Shown: piece by piece, positions 1-6,248 of the stretch
Position numbering within the stretch: the first letter of the stretch is position 1
Layout: every line of letters begins with the position of its first letter
Source: Methanobacteriota archaeon
GTDB taxonomy: Archaea > Halobacteriota > Halobacteria > Halobacteriales > Halalkalicoccaceae
Reading direction: 5' to 3'
NCBI GenBank assembly: GCA_022561895.1
Contig: JADFQH010000128.1
Coordinates: forward strand, 1-8,216
DNA: 8,216 nt
The notes under the pieces: model-generated
The model's database searches: none
What the model was told of the DNA's origin: nothing
The model's input: the letters and a program-made list of their open reading frames with translations, nothing else
Made by a program: the position numbers and the translations under genes

Positions 1-159
1 CACTTTACGCACACGGAGATACGGCGGATCACGCTCGAACAACGCCTCGGTCACGTCTCGAAACTGGATCGGCGATGGGCGTTTATCTCCGACCTGCTCG
101 CTACCGGCGAACAGCGGGCTGAATCCTTTCTCGAAGCACTCTCGCCCGATAGGAACTAA
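1..159 (+). CDS. 3' end of an unidentified protein gene
   Basis: Frame 1 is open from the window edge to a TAA at 157-159, giving the last 52 residues of a protein whose start lies to the left. The tail is helical and charged, including SKLDRRWAFISDLL and a following GEQRAESFLEAL segment, with no transmembrane stretch and no metal-binding cysteines. That pattern (LDR, then a helix, then GE..A..FL) resembles my memory of the C-terminal end of patatin-like phospholipases of haloarchaea, but the catalytic parts lie outside the window, so this is only a suggestion. The reading frame itself is plausible from GC-rich third positions and from the promoter of the next gene lying downstream of its stop. 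Confidence 0.6.
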   Translation, partial: HFTHTEIRRITLEQRLGHVSKLDRRWAFISDLLATGEQRAESFLEALSPDRN

Positions 160-223
160 CTCAGCACATCGCAGCTTTGAAAGAGATAATTCTTCATTCT
201 ATAGATCTGATGATATTGAGAAC

Positions 224-232
224 GTTTATTGG
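224..232 (+). promoter_or_regulatory. TATA-like box for the DUF3311-symporter operon
   Basis: The sequence GTTTATTGG lies about 27-32 bases before the ATG at 257, the usual distance for a leaderless haloarchaeal transcript that starts at or next to the start codon. No Shine-Dalgarno-like purine run precedes the ATG, which supports leaderless initiation. The surrounding 160-256 interval is AT-rich relative to the genes and holds nothing else I can support. Confidence 0.4.
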
Positions 233-256
233 CCTGTAGTAGACTACTGAATTACA

Positions 257-469
257 ATGGTTCCGACGGCCGAACGATATCTCTGGGGAGCCGTGTTCGT
301 TCTTCTGATCGTCTTCGCAGTACCGTGGTTTTTGTGGGGTTCCTCACGATTGGTCGCGGGACTGCCGGTCTGGCTCTGGTGGCATATCGGCTGGATGGCC
401 CTTGCGTCGCTCGCGTTCTGGCTGTTCTCCCGGCGGGCGTGGGGGCTTTGGATCGAGGGGACGCCATGA
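257..469 (+). CDS. DUF3311 small membrane protein, partner of the symporter
   Basis: A 70-residue hydrophobic protein with two membrane helices, about residues 9-28 and 37-57. The first helix ends with PWF and the second begins with LPVWLWWHIGW, the tryptophan-rich signature of DUF3311 proteins (relatives of YhdT in E. coli). In that family the small gene typically sits directly before a sodium:solute symporter gene, as YhdT does before the pantothenate symporter PanF, and is thought to be an accessory subunit; no enzymatic role is known. Here its TGA stop (467-469) overlaps the ATG (466-468) of the symporter in an ATGA junction, so the two are almost certainly cotranscribed and translationally coupled. 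The start at 257 fits a TATA-like box about 27 bases upstream. Function as a partner subunit is inferred from context. Confidence 0.88.
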   Translation: MVPTAERYLWGAVFVLLIVFAVPWFLWGSSRLVAGLPVWLWWHIGWMALASLAFWLFSRRAWGLWIEGTP

Positions 470-1926
470 GCCTCGGGATCCAGCTGGGAATTATCGTCGG
501 CTATCTCGTGCTCGCACTCCTGATCGGCGTTGCAGCCTACCGAATCACCGATCGCACCGCGGAAGACTACTATCTGGCGAGCCGAACCTTCGGCACTGTC
601 GTTCTGCTGTTTACTACTTTCGCTACCCTGCTGTCGGCCTTTACCTTTTTTGCGGGCCCCAACACCGCCTACTGGGAGGGTCCCGAGTGGATCCTCGTAA
701 TGGGTGTGATGGATGGCGTTCTCTTTGCCGTTCTCTGGTATCTCGTGGGCTACAAACAGTGGCTCATCGGGCGCGAACACGGCTATCTGACCTTGGGCGA
801 GATGCTCGGTGATCGCTTTGGCTCCCCTCGTCTTCGAGCGCTCGTCGCCGGGATCAGCCTCTTCTGGCTCTTTCCCTACATCATGCTCCAGCAGATGGGG
901 GCCGGAACCGCCCTGGCCGCACTGACTGACGGTGCGATGCCCTACTGGGCCGGTGCGGGGTTGATCACTCTCTTTATGATCATCTACGTCGTGCTGGCGG
1001 GAATGCGCGGGATCGCGTGGACCGACACCCTCCAAGGAGCCTTCATGCTCGGAATGGTCTGGCTCGCACTCATCTGGATCATGCTTTCGGTCGGCGGGCC
1101 ATCGGCGGCGAGCGCCGGACTCACCGCCGATCCGGAGTTCCTCGCGCTCGGTGACGACTACTACACGCCCGCGTTCATCATTACCCAGGCGGTGAGCATC
1201 GCCTTCGGAGTGGCGATGTTCCCGCAGGTGAACCAGCGCTTTTTCGTCGCGCGCTCGAAAACCGTGCTCAAGCGCACGTTCGCGCTCTGGCCCATCCTCG
1301 TCGTTGCTCTCTTCGTCCCTGCGTTCATGCTCGGTGCGTGGGCACGCGGCCTCGGAATCGAGGCCGAACCGGGCGCGAACGTCCTTCCGCTCCTTCTCGC
1401 AGAGTACACCCCCGTCTGGTTCGCCGCGCTCGTGATCGCGGGTGCGGTCGCCGCGATGATGTCCTCCTCGGATTCGATGCTGTTGTCGGGATCCTCCTAC
1501 TTCACCCGCGATATCTATCGCCCGTTTTTCAATCCCGCTGCGAGCGAACGCCGGGAGGACCTTCTTGGCCGTGTGGGCGTCGTTGTCTTCGCGACGGGAG
1601 CCTTTCTGGCAAGCCTCCTTCAGCCCGCGAGCCTGCTCGAAGTCGGTGCAACGGCCTTTGGCGGATTTGCCCAGCTCGCCTTGCCAGTGATGATCGCACT
1701 CTACTGGACGCGAACGACGAGAGCGGGGATCACCGCCGGAATTGTCGGCTCTCAGCTGTTCTATCTCGCGAGCGTCTTTCTCCCGTTTCTGCCGATGGCG
1801 TATGCGGGGTGGGGCAGCGCGCTCGTCGGGATGGCGCTCGGACTCGTTCTTACGATCGGAATCTCGTGGGTAACGTCGCCAGCTGCGGGCGAACAGCGCG
1901 CGATCTACTTCGATCTGGCGGACTGA
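466..1926 (+). CDS. Sodium:solute symporter family (SSS) transporter
   Basis: A 486-residue polytopic membrane protein, the normal length for the SSS family, which imports solutes driven by the Na+ gradient. Family marks are AGMRGIAWTDTLQG (178-191), matching the conserved G..A..WTD..Q motif, and MMSSSDSMLLSGSS near 331-344 followed by a FTRDIYRPF stretch. The serines at about 333-337 lie where SSS proteins place Na+-binding hydroxyls (Na2 site). About thirteen hydrophobic segments can be drawn, and the YYLASRTFG region (35-43) is the usual loop after the first helix. The start is the ATG overlapping the stop of the DUF3311 gene; a longer upstream frame would overlap that whole gene and is rejected. 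The substrate cannot be read from sequence: the DUF3311 partner hints at a PanF-like or organic-acid/amino-acid carrier, but this is not decisive. Confidence 0.93.
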   Translation: MSLGIQLGIIVGYLVLALLIGVAAYRITDRTAEDYYLASRTFGTVVLLFTTFATLLSAFTFFAGPNTAYWEGPEWILVMGVMDGVLFAVLWYLVGYKQWLIGREHGYLTLGEMLGDRFGSPRLRALVAGISLFWLFPYIMLQQMGAGTALAALTDGAMPYWAGAGLITLFMIIYVVLAGMRGIAWTDTLQGAFMLGMVWLALIWIMLSVGGPSAASAGLTADPEFLALGDDYYTPAFIITQAVSIAFGVAMFPQVNQRFFVARSKTVLKRTFALWPILVVALFVPAFMLGAWARGLGIEAEPGANVLPLLLAEYTPVWFAALVIAGAVAAMMSSSDSMLLSGSSYFTRDIYRPFFNPAASERREDLLGRVGVVVFATGAFLASLLQPASLLEVGATAFGGFAQLALPVMIALYWTRTTRAGITAGIVGSQLFYLASVFLPFLPMAYAGWGSALVGMALGLVLTIGISWVTSPAAGEQRAIYFDLAD

Positions 1927-1950
1927 TACCGTCGGCTGTCGCTGTGGAGG

Positions 1951-2033
1951 TATACCATCGGACAGAACGGTTGACACATTCGCCGGCGGCCGTCCCCGGC
2001 GACAGAGTATCAAAGCCTCTGTCCGATGGTATA
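1951..2033. repeat. 16-bp perfect inverted repeat with nested GC hairpin
   Basis: The left arm TATACCATCGGACAGA (1951-1966) is exactly the reverse complement of 2018-2033, with 51 bases between them. Inside the loop a second short inverted pair, CGCCGG (1981-1986) and CCGGCG (1996-2001), could form a smaller stem. The element lies between the symporter stop (1926) and the L40e start (2117), so it could be a transcript-end structure, an operator, or a small non-autonomous mobile element. I see no matching target-site duplication at its edges and no T-run immediately after the right arm. The remaining sequence from 1927 to 2116 contains no gene. Confidence 0.7.
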
Positions 2034-2085
2034 ATTCCTTCAACGGGTGGGTTCGTTCGACGAACAACAGCCGACAGTAGAGAAG

Positions 2086-2094
2086 CCTTAACTA
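2086..2094 (+). promoter_or_regulatory. TATA-like box of the L40e gene
   Basis: CCTTAACTA is centred about 27 bases upstream of the L40e ATG at 2117, where a leaderless haloarchaeal promoter places its TATA box. The GAGG at 2111-2114 sits only two bases before the ATG, too close to act as a normal ribosome-binding site. Confidence 0.35.
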
Positions 2095-2116
2095 CGCCGA
2101 CGAAAAAAACGAGGGT

Positions 2117-2266
2117 ATGGCTTCATTCGACACCGCGGAACGCCGAACCCTCGAAAAGATGATCTGCATGAAATGCAACGCGCGCAACCCCCCGGATGCG
2201 GATCGCTGTCGGAAATGCGGCTACGGGAACCTCCGACCCAAAGCGAAGGAACGCCGTTCCGTCTGA
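2117..2266 (+). CDS. rpl40e: Large-subunit ribosomal protein L40e (eL40)
   Basis: A 49-residue basic protein of the large ribosomal subunit, found in archaea and eukaryotes and absent from bacteria. It carries a C4 zinc ribbon, C17-x2-C20-x10-C31-x2-C34, in the family context MICMKCNARNPP and CRKCGYGNLRPKAKERR, which is close to the archaeal consensus. The length is normal for the archaeal form; the eukaryotic form is made fused to ubiquitin. In haloarchaea it is a single-copy core gene, so it fixes this part of the window as archaeal chromosome. The ATG at 2117 is chosen because the helix FDTAERRTLEKM before the zinc ribbon matches the usual N-terminus. It is transcribed alone here, followed by a T-run at about 2272-2276 that could end its transcript. 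Confidence 0.95.
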   Translation: MASFDTAERRTLEKMICMKCNARNPPDADRCRKCGYGNLRPKAKERRSV

Positions 2267-2271
2267 GGGAC

Positions 2272-2312
2272 CTTTTTCCTCCAAAAAACCCGGACTCGCT
2301 TCGCTCGTCCGG
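2272..2312 (+). terminator. Possible termination region after L40e
   Basis: A run of five T (with more T just after) begins about six bases after the L40e stop, followed at 2290-2312 by an inverted pair CCGGAC / GTCCGG around a TCGCTTCGCTC loop. T-runs are the main termination signal in archaea, so the T-run is the more likely functional part. The hairpin word is a very common haloarchaeal intergenic repeat and may be incidental. Confidence 0.35.
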
Positions 2313-2403
2313 TCCGCCACCGCCGTGGTTTTAGAAGAGTAGCTAAGCGATGTGGCTCCGGGACCGAAACGCACTTTTGAGCGACGGGGATAAGAGAGCA
2401 TGC

Positions 2404-2488
2404 GCGAGGGTGGCTGAGCTTGGCCAAAAGTGGCGGGCTTAAGACCCGCTCCCGTAGGGGTTCGAGGGTTCAAATCCCTTCCCTCGCA
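2404..2488 (+). tRNA. tRNA-Leu (anticodon UAA)
   Basis: The acceptor stem GCGAGGG (2404-2410) pairs fully with CCCTCGC (2481-2487), followed by discriminator A (2488). The anticodon stem GCGGG (2433-2437) pairs with CCCGC (2445-2449) around the loop CTTAAGA, giving anticodon TAA at 2440-2442 and reading UUA leucine codons. The T-arm is GAGGG (2464-2468) and CCCTT (2476-2480) with loop TTCAAAT. The region between anticodon stem and T-arm is long enough for the extra arm of a class II tRNA, as expected for leucine; total length is 85. No CCA is encoded. No intron is visible. The 3' part is duplicated downstream (2579-2601), making this tRNA a likely integration site. Confidence 0.95.
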
Positions 2489-2490
2489 TA

Positions 2491-2520
2491 ACTGCCGTGA
2501 GCAAACTCGCGAGCGGCAGT
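2491..2520 (+). terminator. Hairpin directly after the tRNA
   Basis: ACTGCCG (2491-2497) pairs perfectly with CGGCAGT (2514-2520) across a 16-base loop, beginning two bases after the tRNA. It could help 3' end formation of the tRNA precursor, but no T-run follows, so a terminator role is uncertain. Confidence 0.3.
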
Positions 2521-2528
2521 TCTCGAAC

Positions 2529-2592
2529 GAGGGATTTGAATCAGGGAGTGAAGCGAGCGTGGCGAGCGAAACGACCGTGGTTCAAATCCCTC
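2529..2592. repeat. Inverted tRNA-3'-end-like repeat
   Basis: GAGGGATTTGAATCA (2529-2543) pairs with 2578-2592 over 15 positions with one G-T pair. The left arm is therefore an inverted copy of the tRNA-Leu T-arm region, while the right arm is part of the direct copy. The 34 bases between are the haloarchaeal low-complexity words GAAGCGAGCG and GGCGAGCGAA. It is probably part of a composite attachment-site remnant. Confidence 0.6.
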
Positions 2593-2601
2593 CCCTCGCA
2601 T
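2579..2601 (+). repeat. Direct copy of the tRNA-Leu 3' end (att-like site)
   Basis: Positions 2579-2601 match the tRNA 3' part plus one flanking base (2467-2489) at 22 of 23 positions; the single difference is T versus C at 2480/2592. Archaeal integrative elements that use tyrosine recombinases enter tRNA 3' ends and leave such a copy at the far end. The two copies here are only 112 bases apart and no integrase lies between, so this would be a tandem or leftover attachment site, with an accessory segment possibly starting at 2601. Confidence 0.7.
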
Positions 2602-2888
2602 GCACCTTTTGCTGCACTCCGCTCGCTAGCGTTCGCTTCGCTGGCAAAATCTGCATCAAAACGCACCTCGTTCCCGTTGGTCACTCGGAGCGACCGCTCG
2701 CTCACCTTCGTTCGCTTGCGGTGACGGACAGAGATATTACACTCAGACAACGGAATAAATTGAATTTTTAATACAGATAGTAAAATCGAGAAGTTGAGGG
2801 AGTCGCCTGCTCTGTCGCTACGGAGGACGCAACTCATTTCATATCAATATAGCGCAGTTTTGTATCCAGGTATTAGACAAGACATAAA
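2602..2888. other. Non-coding spacer before the restriction-modification gene
   Basis: No gene is supported here. The first part (to about 2730) is made of the haloarchaeal GCTCGCT/GTTCGCTT type of low-complexity sequence, with a short inverted pair TTTTGC (2607-2612) and GCAAAA (2644-2649). From about 2740 the composition turns AT-rich, unlike the core genes, and leads into the promoter of the methylase gene. Short open frames on both strands lack family features. Confidence 0.6.
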
Positions 2889-2899
2889 ATTTATATAAG
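2889..2899 (+). promoter_or_regulatory. TATA box of the restriction-modification gene
   Basis: TTTATATAAG lies about 27 bases before the ATG at 2922, a close match to the archaeal TATA box at the position expected for a leaderless transcript. There is no Shine-Dalgarno sequence before the ATG. The box is the strongest promoter element I can see in the window. Confidence 0.6.
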
Positions 2900-2921
2900 T
2901 AGGACATAATGTTTAGAATAC

Positions 2922-4925
2922 ATGTCAATCAGCCCGGAAGCCCGCTTTCACAGTAAGCTATATGATAAGTTAGATGACTATATCCATGCGAACCCGACCC
3001 CATTCGATTCGGTTCGGATAGAGGAACAGAACGAAGCTGGTCGAGCCGATGTGGTCGTCCGTAGTCACTTGACGGGAAGCCTTGTAATCGAGGTAAAACG
3101 GGATGATAAATATCCACTTGAAAAGCAGTTCGTCAAACAGGCTCGTGATTACGCCGACGACATCGGCGCGGAGTTTTTTGCGACCTGCACCTCGAACGAT
3201 TTCTTTCTCTTCGATTACAACGGTGAGTTGGCGCTTACCGATGTCGAATTCTACTATCTCGACCTCCGCGAAGCCGACCCACATGACCCGACGTTCGGTG
3301 GTGTCATTCCGAAGATCCTGCAGGCGGTCCAGTATCTGAGTGAGAAGGGCGTTCTCCCGAACCAGCGAGAACGTGATCGGATCACTGGACTACTCCGGTC
3401 GTTTCATACCGCGATCTGGCCGACTTATTATGCTCTTGCCGAGGCTACCTACGAAAAGAACGCTGCATTCACGAACAACTTCGACGAGTGGGTTGCGGAG
3501 AACGATTACACTGGATTATCACTAGATGAACAACTCGAACTCGCTGCAAAACAGCATGCCTACCTCCTCACAAACAAGATTCTGTTCTATGAAGTCGTTC
3601 GTGAGAAAACGCCCGAACCAATCGGGACGCAAAGCGGGTTCAAACTCGATTCGCTTCACGAAGGCGTCACCGTCGAGTCGATCGACACTCACGTTCGCCG
3701 CCAATTCGGACGGATCGTTGAGGAGATCGATTACGAGCCTATTTTCAACGATGGGTCGTCGCTGTTTGCCTCGTTTCCAGAAAACAAGCGGACACAGCAC
3801 GCGGTAAACGACCTTCTCCAAAGCATCGAGGCACAAGCCGTCACTGACCTTGACGAGGACCTGCTCGGCGAACTGTATGAAGAACTCATTCCCGAGGACG
3901 AGCGAAAAGCCCTTGGCCAATTCTATACACCCCCGAAAATCGCCGAAGCGATTGTTCAGTGGGCCATCACGCCTCAGTCCGATGGCTCCATCCCACAGGT
4001 ACTCGACCCTGCTTCAGGGAGCGGAACGTTCTCTGTAGAGGCATATAAGAGAATCGCAGAGCTGTGTCCGGCGGCGGGACATCAGGAAATCGTCGACCAT
4101 ATTCTGGCCGTCGACGTCAACAAATTTCCACTTCATCTCACCGCGCTCAATTTAGCGAGTCGGAACATCACGGAGCGAACCGATCGTCTCCACGCTCGCA
4201 ATGACTCGTTTTTCGACATTGATCCAAACTCCCGAACCCTTTCGACCTACGGTAATGGCGGTTTTGACGGGGCAGTTACCGGCCGCTATGACGCAGCAGT
4301 CGCCAACCCACCGTACATTCGTCAAGAGAATCTCTACCCTAACAAGGAACATTTTCGCCACCATCTGAAGAACTACCGCGTCAACGACGCAACCCCGTAC
4401 TACGACGGCAAGAAGAAACTCAGCAAGAAAAGCGACGCCTACATCTACTTCGTAACCTACGCGTTGCAGTTCTTGCGCGAAGGCGGTCGACTCGGGTTTA
4501 TTATCCCGGCGAAGTGGCTTGACGTTCAGTACGGCGAACCGTTTCAGCAGTTCCTGTTCGACAACACGAAGATCCACGCGGTCGTAGACTTCAGCGCCCG
4601 AGCGTTCGAGGATGCACTCGTGAACACCGCTCTGTTGCTCGTTGAGAAGTGTTCTGACGAGCGCGAGCGAAACGCGAACGTGACCGATTTCATCCGGGTC
4701 AGGGAAGCGATGAGTCCGACTGATCTCGTTGATACGGTCGAGTTTCAGCGAACCGTTCCCGATGACCGCTCCCTCGAATTCGAGAAACGTGAAGGCTACA
4801 GTATCGTTTCGGTTGATCAAAGTGATCTGAACGAGCAGGGACCACGAAAGCTCGGGTACTACCTCTATGCACCCCGCCCGATCATCGACTTACTTGAAAG
4901 CGATCTGTTCGTTCCGCTTGCATAG
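2922..4925 (+). CDS. Type IIG-like restriction-modification enzyme, N-terminal 667 residues (nuclease and N6-adenine methylase)
   Basis: The N-terminal domain (about 1-110) looks like a PD-(D/E)XK nuclease: GRAD with D43, then VIEVKR with E57 and K59 on a neighbouring strand. The central domain is a class I N6-adenine DNA methyltransferase of the Eco57I type: the SAM-binding motif LDPASGSGTF at about 361-370 and the catalytic NPPY at 462-465, followed by an aromatic, lysine-rich segment. The two activities in one chain, followed by a specificity domain, are the layout of type IIG enzymes, which methylate and cut near the same site. The frame ends at an amber TAG (4923-4925) just as the specificity domain should begin; the same frame continues to 5828. 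Alone, this product would lack target recognition. A methylase with only an inactive nuclease fold is an alternative. It stands alone beside tRNA-Leu att-like repeats, suggesting horizontal acquisition. Confidence 0.9.
   Translation: MSISPEARFHSKLYDKLDDYIHANPTPFDSVRIEEQNEAGRADVVVRSHLTGSLVIEVKRDDKYPLEKQFVKQARDYADDIGAEFFATCTSNDFFLFDYNGELALTDVEFYYLDLREADPHDPTFGGVIPKILQAVQYLSEKGVLPNQRERDRITGLLRSFHTAIWPTYYALAEATYEKNAAFTNNFDEWVAENDYTGLSLDEQLELAAKQHAYLLTNKILFYEVVREKTPEPIGTQSGFKLDSLHEGVTVESIDTHVRRQFGRIVEEIDYEPIFNDGSSLFASFPENKRTQHAVNDLLQSIEAQAVTDLDEDLLGELYEELIPEDERKALGQFYTPPKIAEAIVQWAITPQSDGSIPQVLDPASGSGTFSVEAYKRIAELCPAAGHQEIVDHILAVDVNKFPLHLTALNLASRNITERTDRLHARNDSFFDIDPNSRTLSTYGNGGFDGAVTGRYDAAVANPPYIRQENLYPNKEHFRHHLKNYRVNDATPYYDGKKKLSKKSDAYIYFVTYALQFLREGGRLGFIIPAKWLDVQYGEPFQQFLFDNTKIHAVVDFSARAFEDALVNTALLLVEKCSDERERNANVTDFIRVREAMSPTDLVDTVEFQRTVPDDRSLEFEKREGYSIVSVDQSDLNEQGPRKLGYYLYAPRPIIDLLESDLFVPLA
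4923..4925 (+). other. In-frame amber codon interrupting the restriction-modification gene
   Basis: The TAG is preceded by FVPLA and followed, in the same frame and without any further stop for 300 codons, by LAVASFG and then TGANKFF (T678 onward). In relatives this region usually reads roughly as leucine, a small residue, aspartate or glutamate, then isoleucine or leucine and alanine, so the stop falls where an acidic residue is expected. GAG to TAG is a single-base change. No frameshift is needed. Confidence 0.85.
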
Positions 4926-5828
4926 CTAGCGGTTGCTTCTTTCGGATGCAAGACAGGAGCAAACAAATTCTTCTTCCTCACCGACGAAGATGTTGCGGAA
5001 TGGGATATCGACGAGCGGTTTCTCAAACCAGCTATCAAGAGTATCCGCGATGTCGATACGATACGAACCGATCCAATCGGTGTTGGCTGGCATATTCTCG
5101 ATATTCACGACTACGTAGAGAGGGCGCTGAACTCAACGGATACTCTCGAAACCACCTCAGAGGCGAGTGAAATTGTGAAATCCCGGCTTCGAGAGGATGG
5201 GTACCACGACTTGCTCAGTTACGTGCGATACGGCGAAGCACAGGGTTACCATGAGCGAAGCACTTGCGCGGCGCGAAACGTATGGTTTGATCTTGGGGAA
5301 CTGTCAATTCCGGACGTTCTACATCCGCGATTCTATGGTGAAGAAGTGTCGGTCATAGCCAACCATGGACGACTTTGCCCATCAAACAATCTCGTCTGCA
5401 TTGATGGAGGTAGCGAAAAGGACTTGCTGTCAGCTGTTCTCAATTCGACGCTATATAAAGTTACGTTAGAAGTATGGGGGACGACGCAAGGAGGAGGTGC
5501 GCTGAATCTCGAAACGTGGGAAGTCAAATCGGCACCGATACCCAATTACCGTATATTAGATAAGCAGGCAAAACAGATCGTAGCCGAAGCTGGCGAAAGG
5601 CGGCTATCGAAGGGAGAGAGCGAGCAACAACTGCTTGATGAAGCGGTTCATGATGCCTTCGGTATTCCAATGAAACCAGCGGAACTACGACGCCTCAAAA
5701 ACTTACTAGTTGAACAGCGCGTCGGCGGCGCAGCGAACACCGAAGTCCTTCTCAGAGAGATCAGCGAGTTCGATGAATACGATCTGAGTGGGTTCGTAAC
5801 GAACACTGACGCGACCGTCGCCGACTGA
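4926..5828 (+). pseudogene. C-terminal specificity (target recognition) part of the interrupted restriction-modification gene
   Basis: This continues the frame of the upstream gene after the amber codon and ends at TGA 5826-5828; the undamaged protein would be 968 residues, normal for type IIG enzymes. TGANKFF (678-684) and GGGAL with the following LETWEVKSAPIPNY (about 857-875) are the recurring landmarks of the C-terminal specificity domain of Eco57I-type enzymes, and the last 100 residues are helical. The first start codon that might rescue part of it is a GTG at 5175, giving 217 residues, but no ribosome-binding site or TATA box precedes it and it would begin inside the recognition domain. 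Codon choice and lack of further stops indicate recent damage, a sequencing error, or readthrough. Function in trans with the N-terminal part is conceivable but unsupported. Confidence 0.8.
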
Positions 5829-5887
5829 TTACTGTCCATCTATTTGCAGGCAGACGGGCCATATGCCAGCAACTCCTACCCACAGCC

Positions 5888-6103
5888 ATGCTCCCGCTGC
5901 AGGCCGAAGGAACCTACACGATCATCGGCGTGTTCACCCTCCTGTTGGTCGCCGGTTCGACGGGCTACTGGGTCTACATCGATGGGGCGAACCGCGGAAT
6001 CGACCGCGCGCCGTGGTGGGGTGTGAGCGTCTTCTGGCTCCTCCTTTTGGGACTGATCCCCGGACTGATCGCGCTCGGGGTCTACCTCTCGAAACGTCCC
6101 TAA
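5888..6103 (+). CDS. Small two-helix membrane protein of unknown function
   Basis: A 71-residue protein with two membrane helices, about residues 9-31 and 45-67, joined by a short hydrophilic loop DGANRGIDRAPWWG and ending in a basic SKRP tail. The loop, with a YxDxxxRG-like pattern between the helices, resembles small haloarchaeal membrane proteins of the kind sometimes grouped with phospholipase D N-terminal-like (PLDc_N) segments; there is no catalytic domain. ATG 5888 is chosen because the hydrophobic segment follows directly and the upstream frame is closed. It lies 59 bases after the restriction-modification gene but converges on phoU, so it is probably a separate core-genome gene. Its role is unknown. 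Confidence 0.65.
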   Translation: MLPLQAEGTYTIIGVFTLLLVAGSTGYWVYIDGANRGIDRAPWWGVSVFWLLLLGLIPGLIALGVYLSKRP

Positions 6104-6110
6104 CAACCCG

Positions 6111-6247
6111 AAAAGCCACGTGGACCGCGAACGGAGCGTAGCGGAGTGAGCGGTAGCGTCGAGTGACCGAAGGGAACGAGGCGCGCTTTTGGTCCAGCTT
6201 TTACCGAGCGACCGAACGCAGTGAGGGAGCGCAGCGTAAAAGCTGGG
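6111..6247. repeat. Competing inverted repeats between convergent genes
   Basis: CCAGCTTTTAC (6194-6204) pairs perfectly over 11 bases with 6236-6246 across a 31-base loop. The same segment, extended as GGTCCAGCTTTT (6191-6202), can instead pair with the upstream AAAAGC (6111-6116) and TGGACC (6121-6126), interrupted by four bases. The spacer is GAGCG/GAGTGAGCGG low-complexity sequence. The second hairpin ends two bases from the phoU stop, so the region probably serves the 3' ends of both convergent transcripts. No gene is present from 6104 to 6248. Confidence 0.55.
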
Positions 6248-6248
6248 T

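Noticed and set aside
229..465. N-terminal extension of the symporter to position 229
   Set aside because: It would overlap the whole DUF3311 gene in another frame, and the extension lacks family features; the ATGA junction at 466 gives the normal N-terminus.
2051..2065. GTTCG / CGAAC short palindrome before L40e as an operator
   Set aside because: Arms of five bases built from the most common haloarchaeal word; expected by chance in this composition.
244..2067. 607-codon open frame on the minus strand opposite the symporter
   Set aside because: It is very rich in R, D, H and E with no recognisable domain, and is the usual antisense shadow of a GC-rich membrane protein gene with clear family motifs.
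2489..2600. A complete 112-base integrated element between the two tRNA-end copies
   Set aside because: Too short to encode anything; better read as leftover or tandem attachment sites.
2601..2730. CRISPR-like or tandem repeat array of GCTCGCT/GTTCGCTT words
   Set aside because: The words are not evenly spaced and have no unique spacers of constant length; it is low-complexity intergenic sequence.
4152..4820. 222-codon minus-strand frame opposite the methylase
   Set aside because: It covers the NPPY region of a well-supported plus-strand gene and shows no family features.
4923..4925. Pyrrolysine at the amber codon
   Set aside because: No pyl genes or insertion element are visible, methylases of this type are not known to use pyrrolysine, and the expected residue is acidic; kept only as a remote option.
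4926..5174. Programmed frameshift or insertion in the methylase gene
   Set aside because: Both halves are in the same frame, so only the amber codon interrupts; no slippery sequence or frame change is involved.
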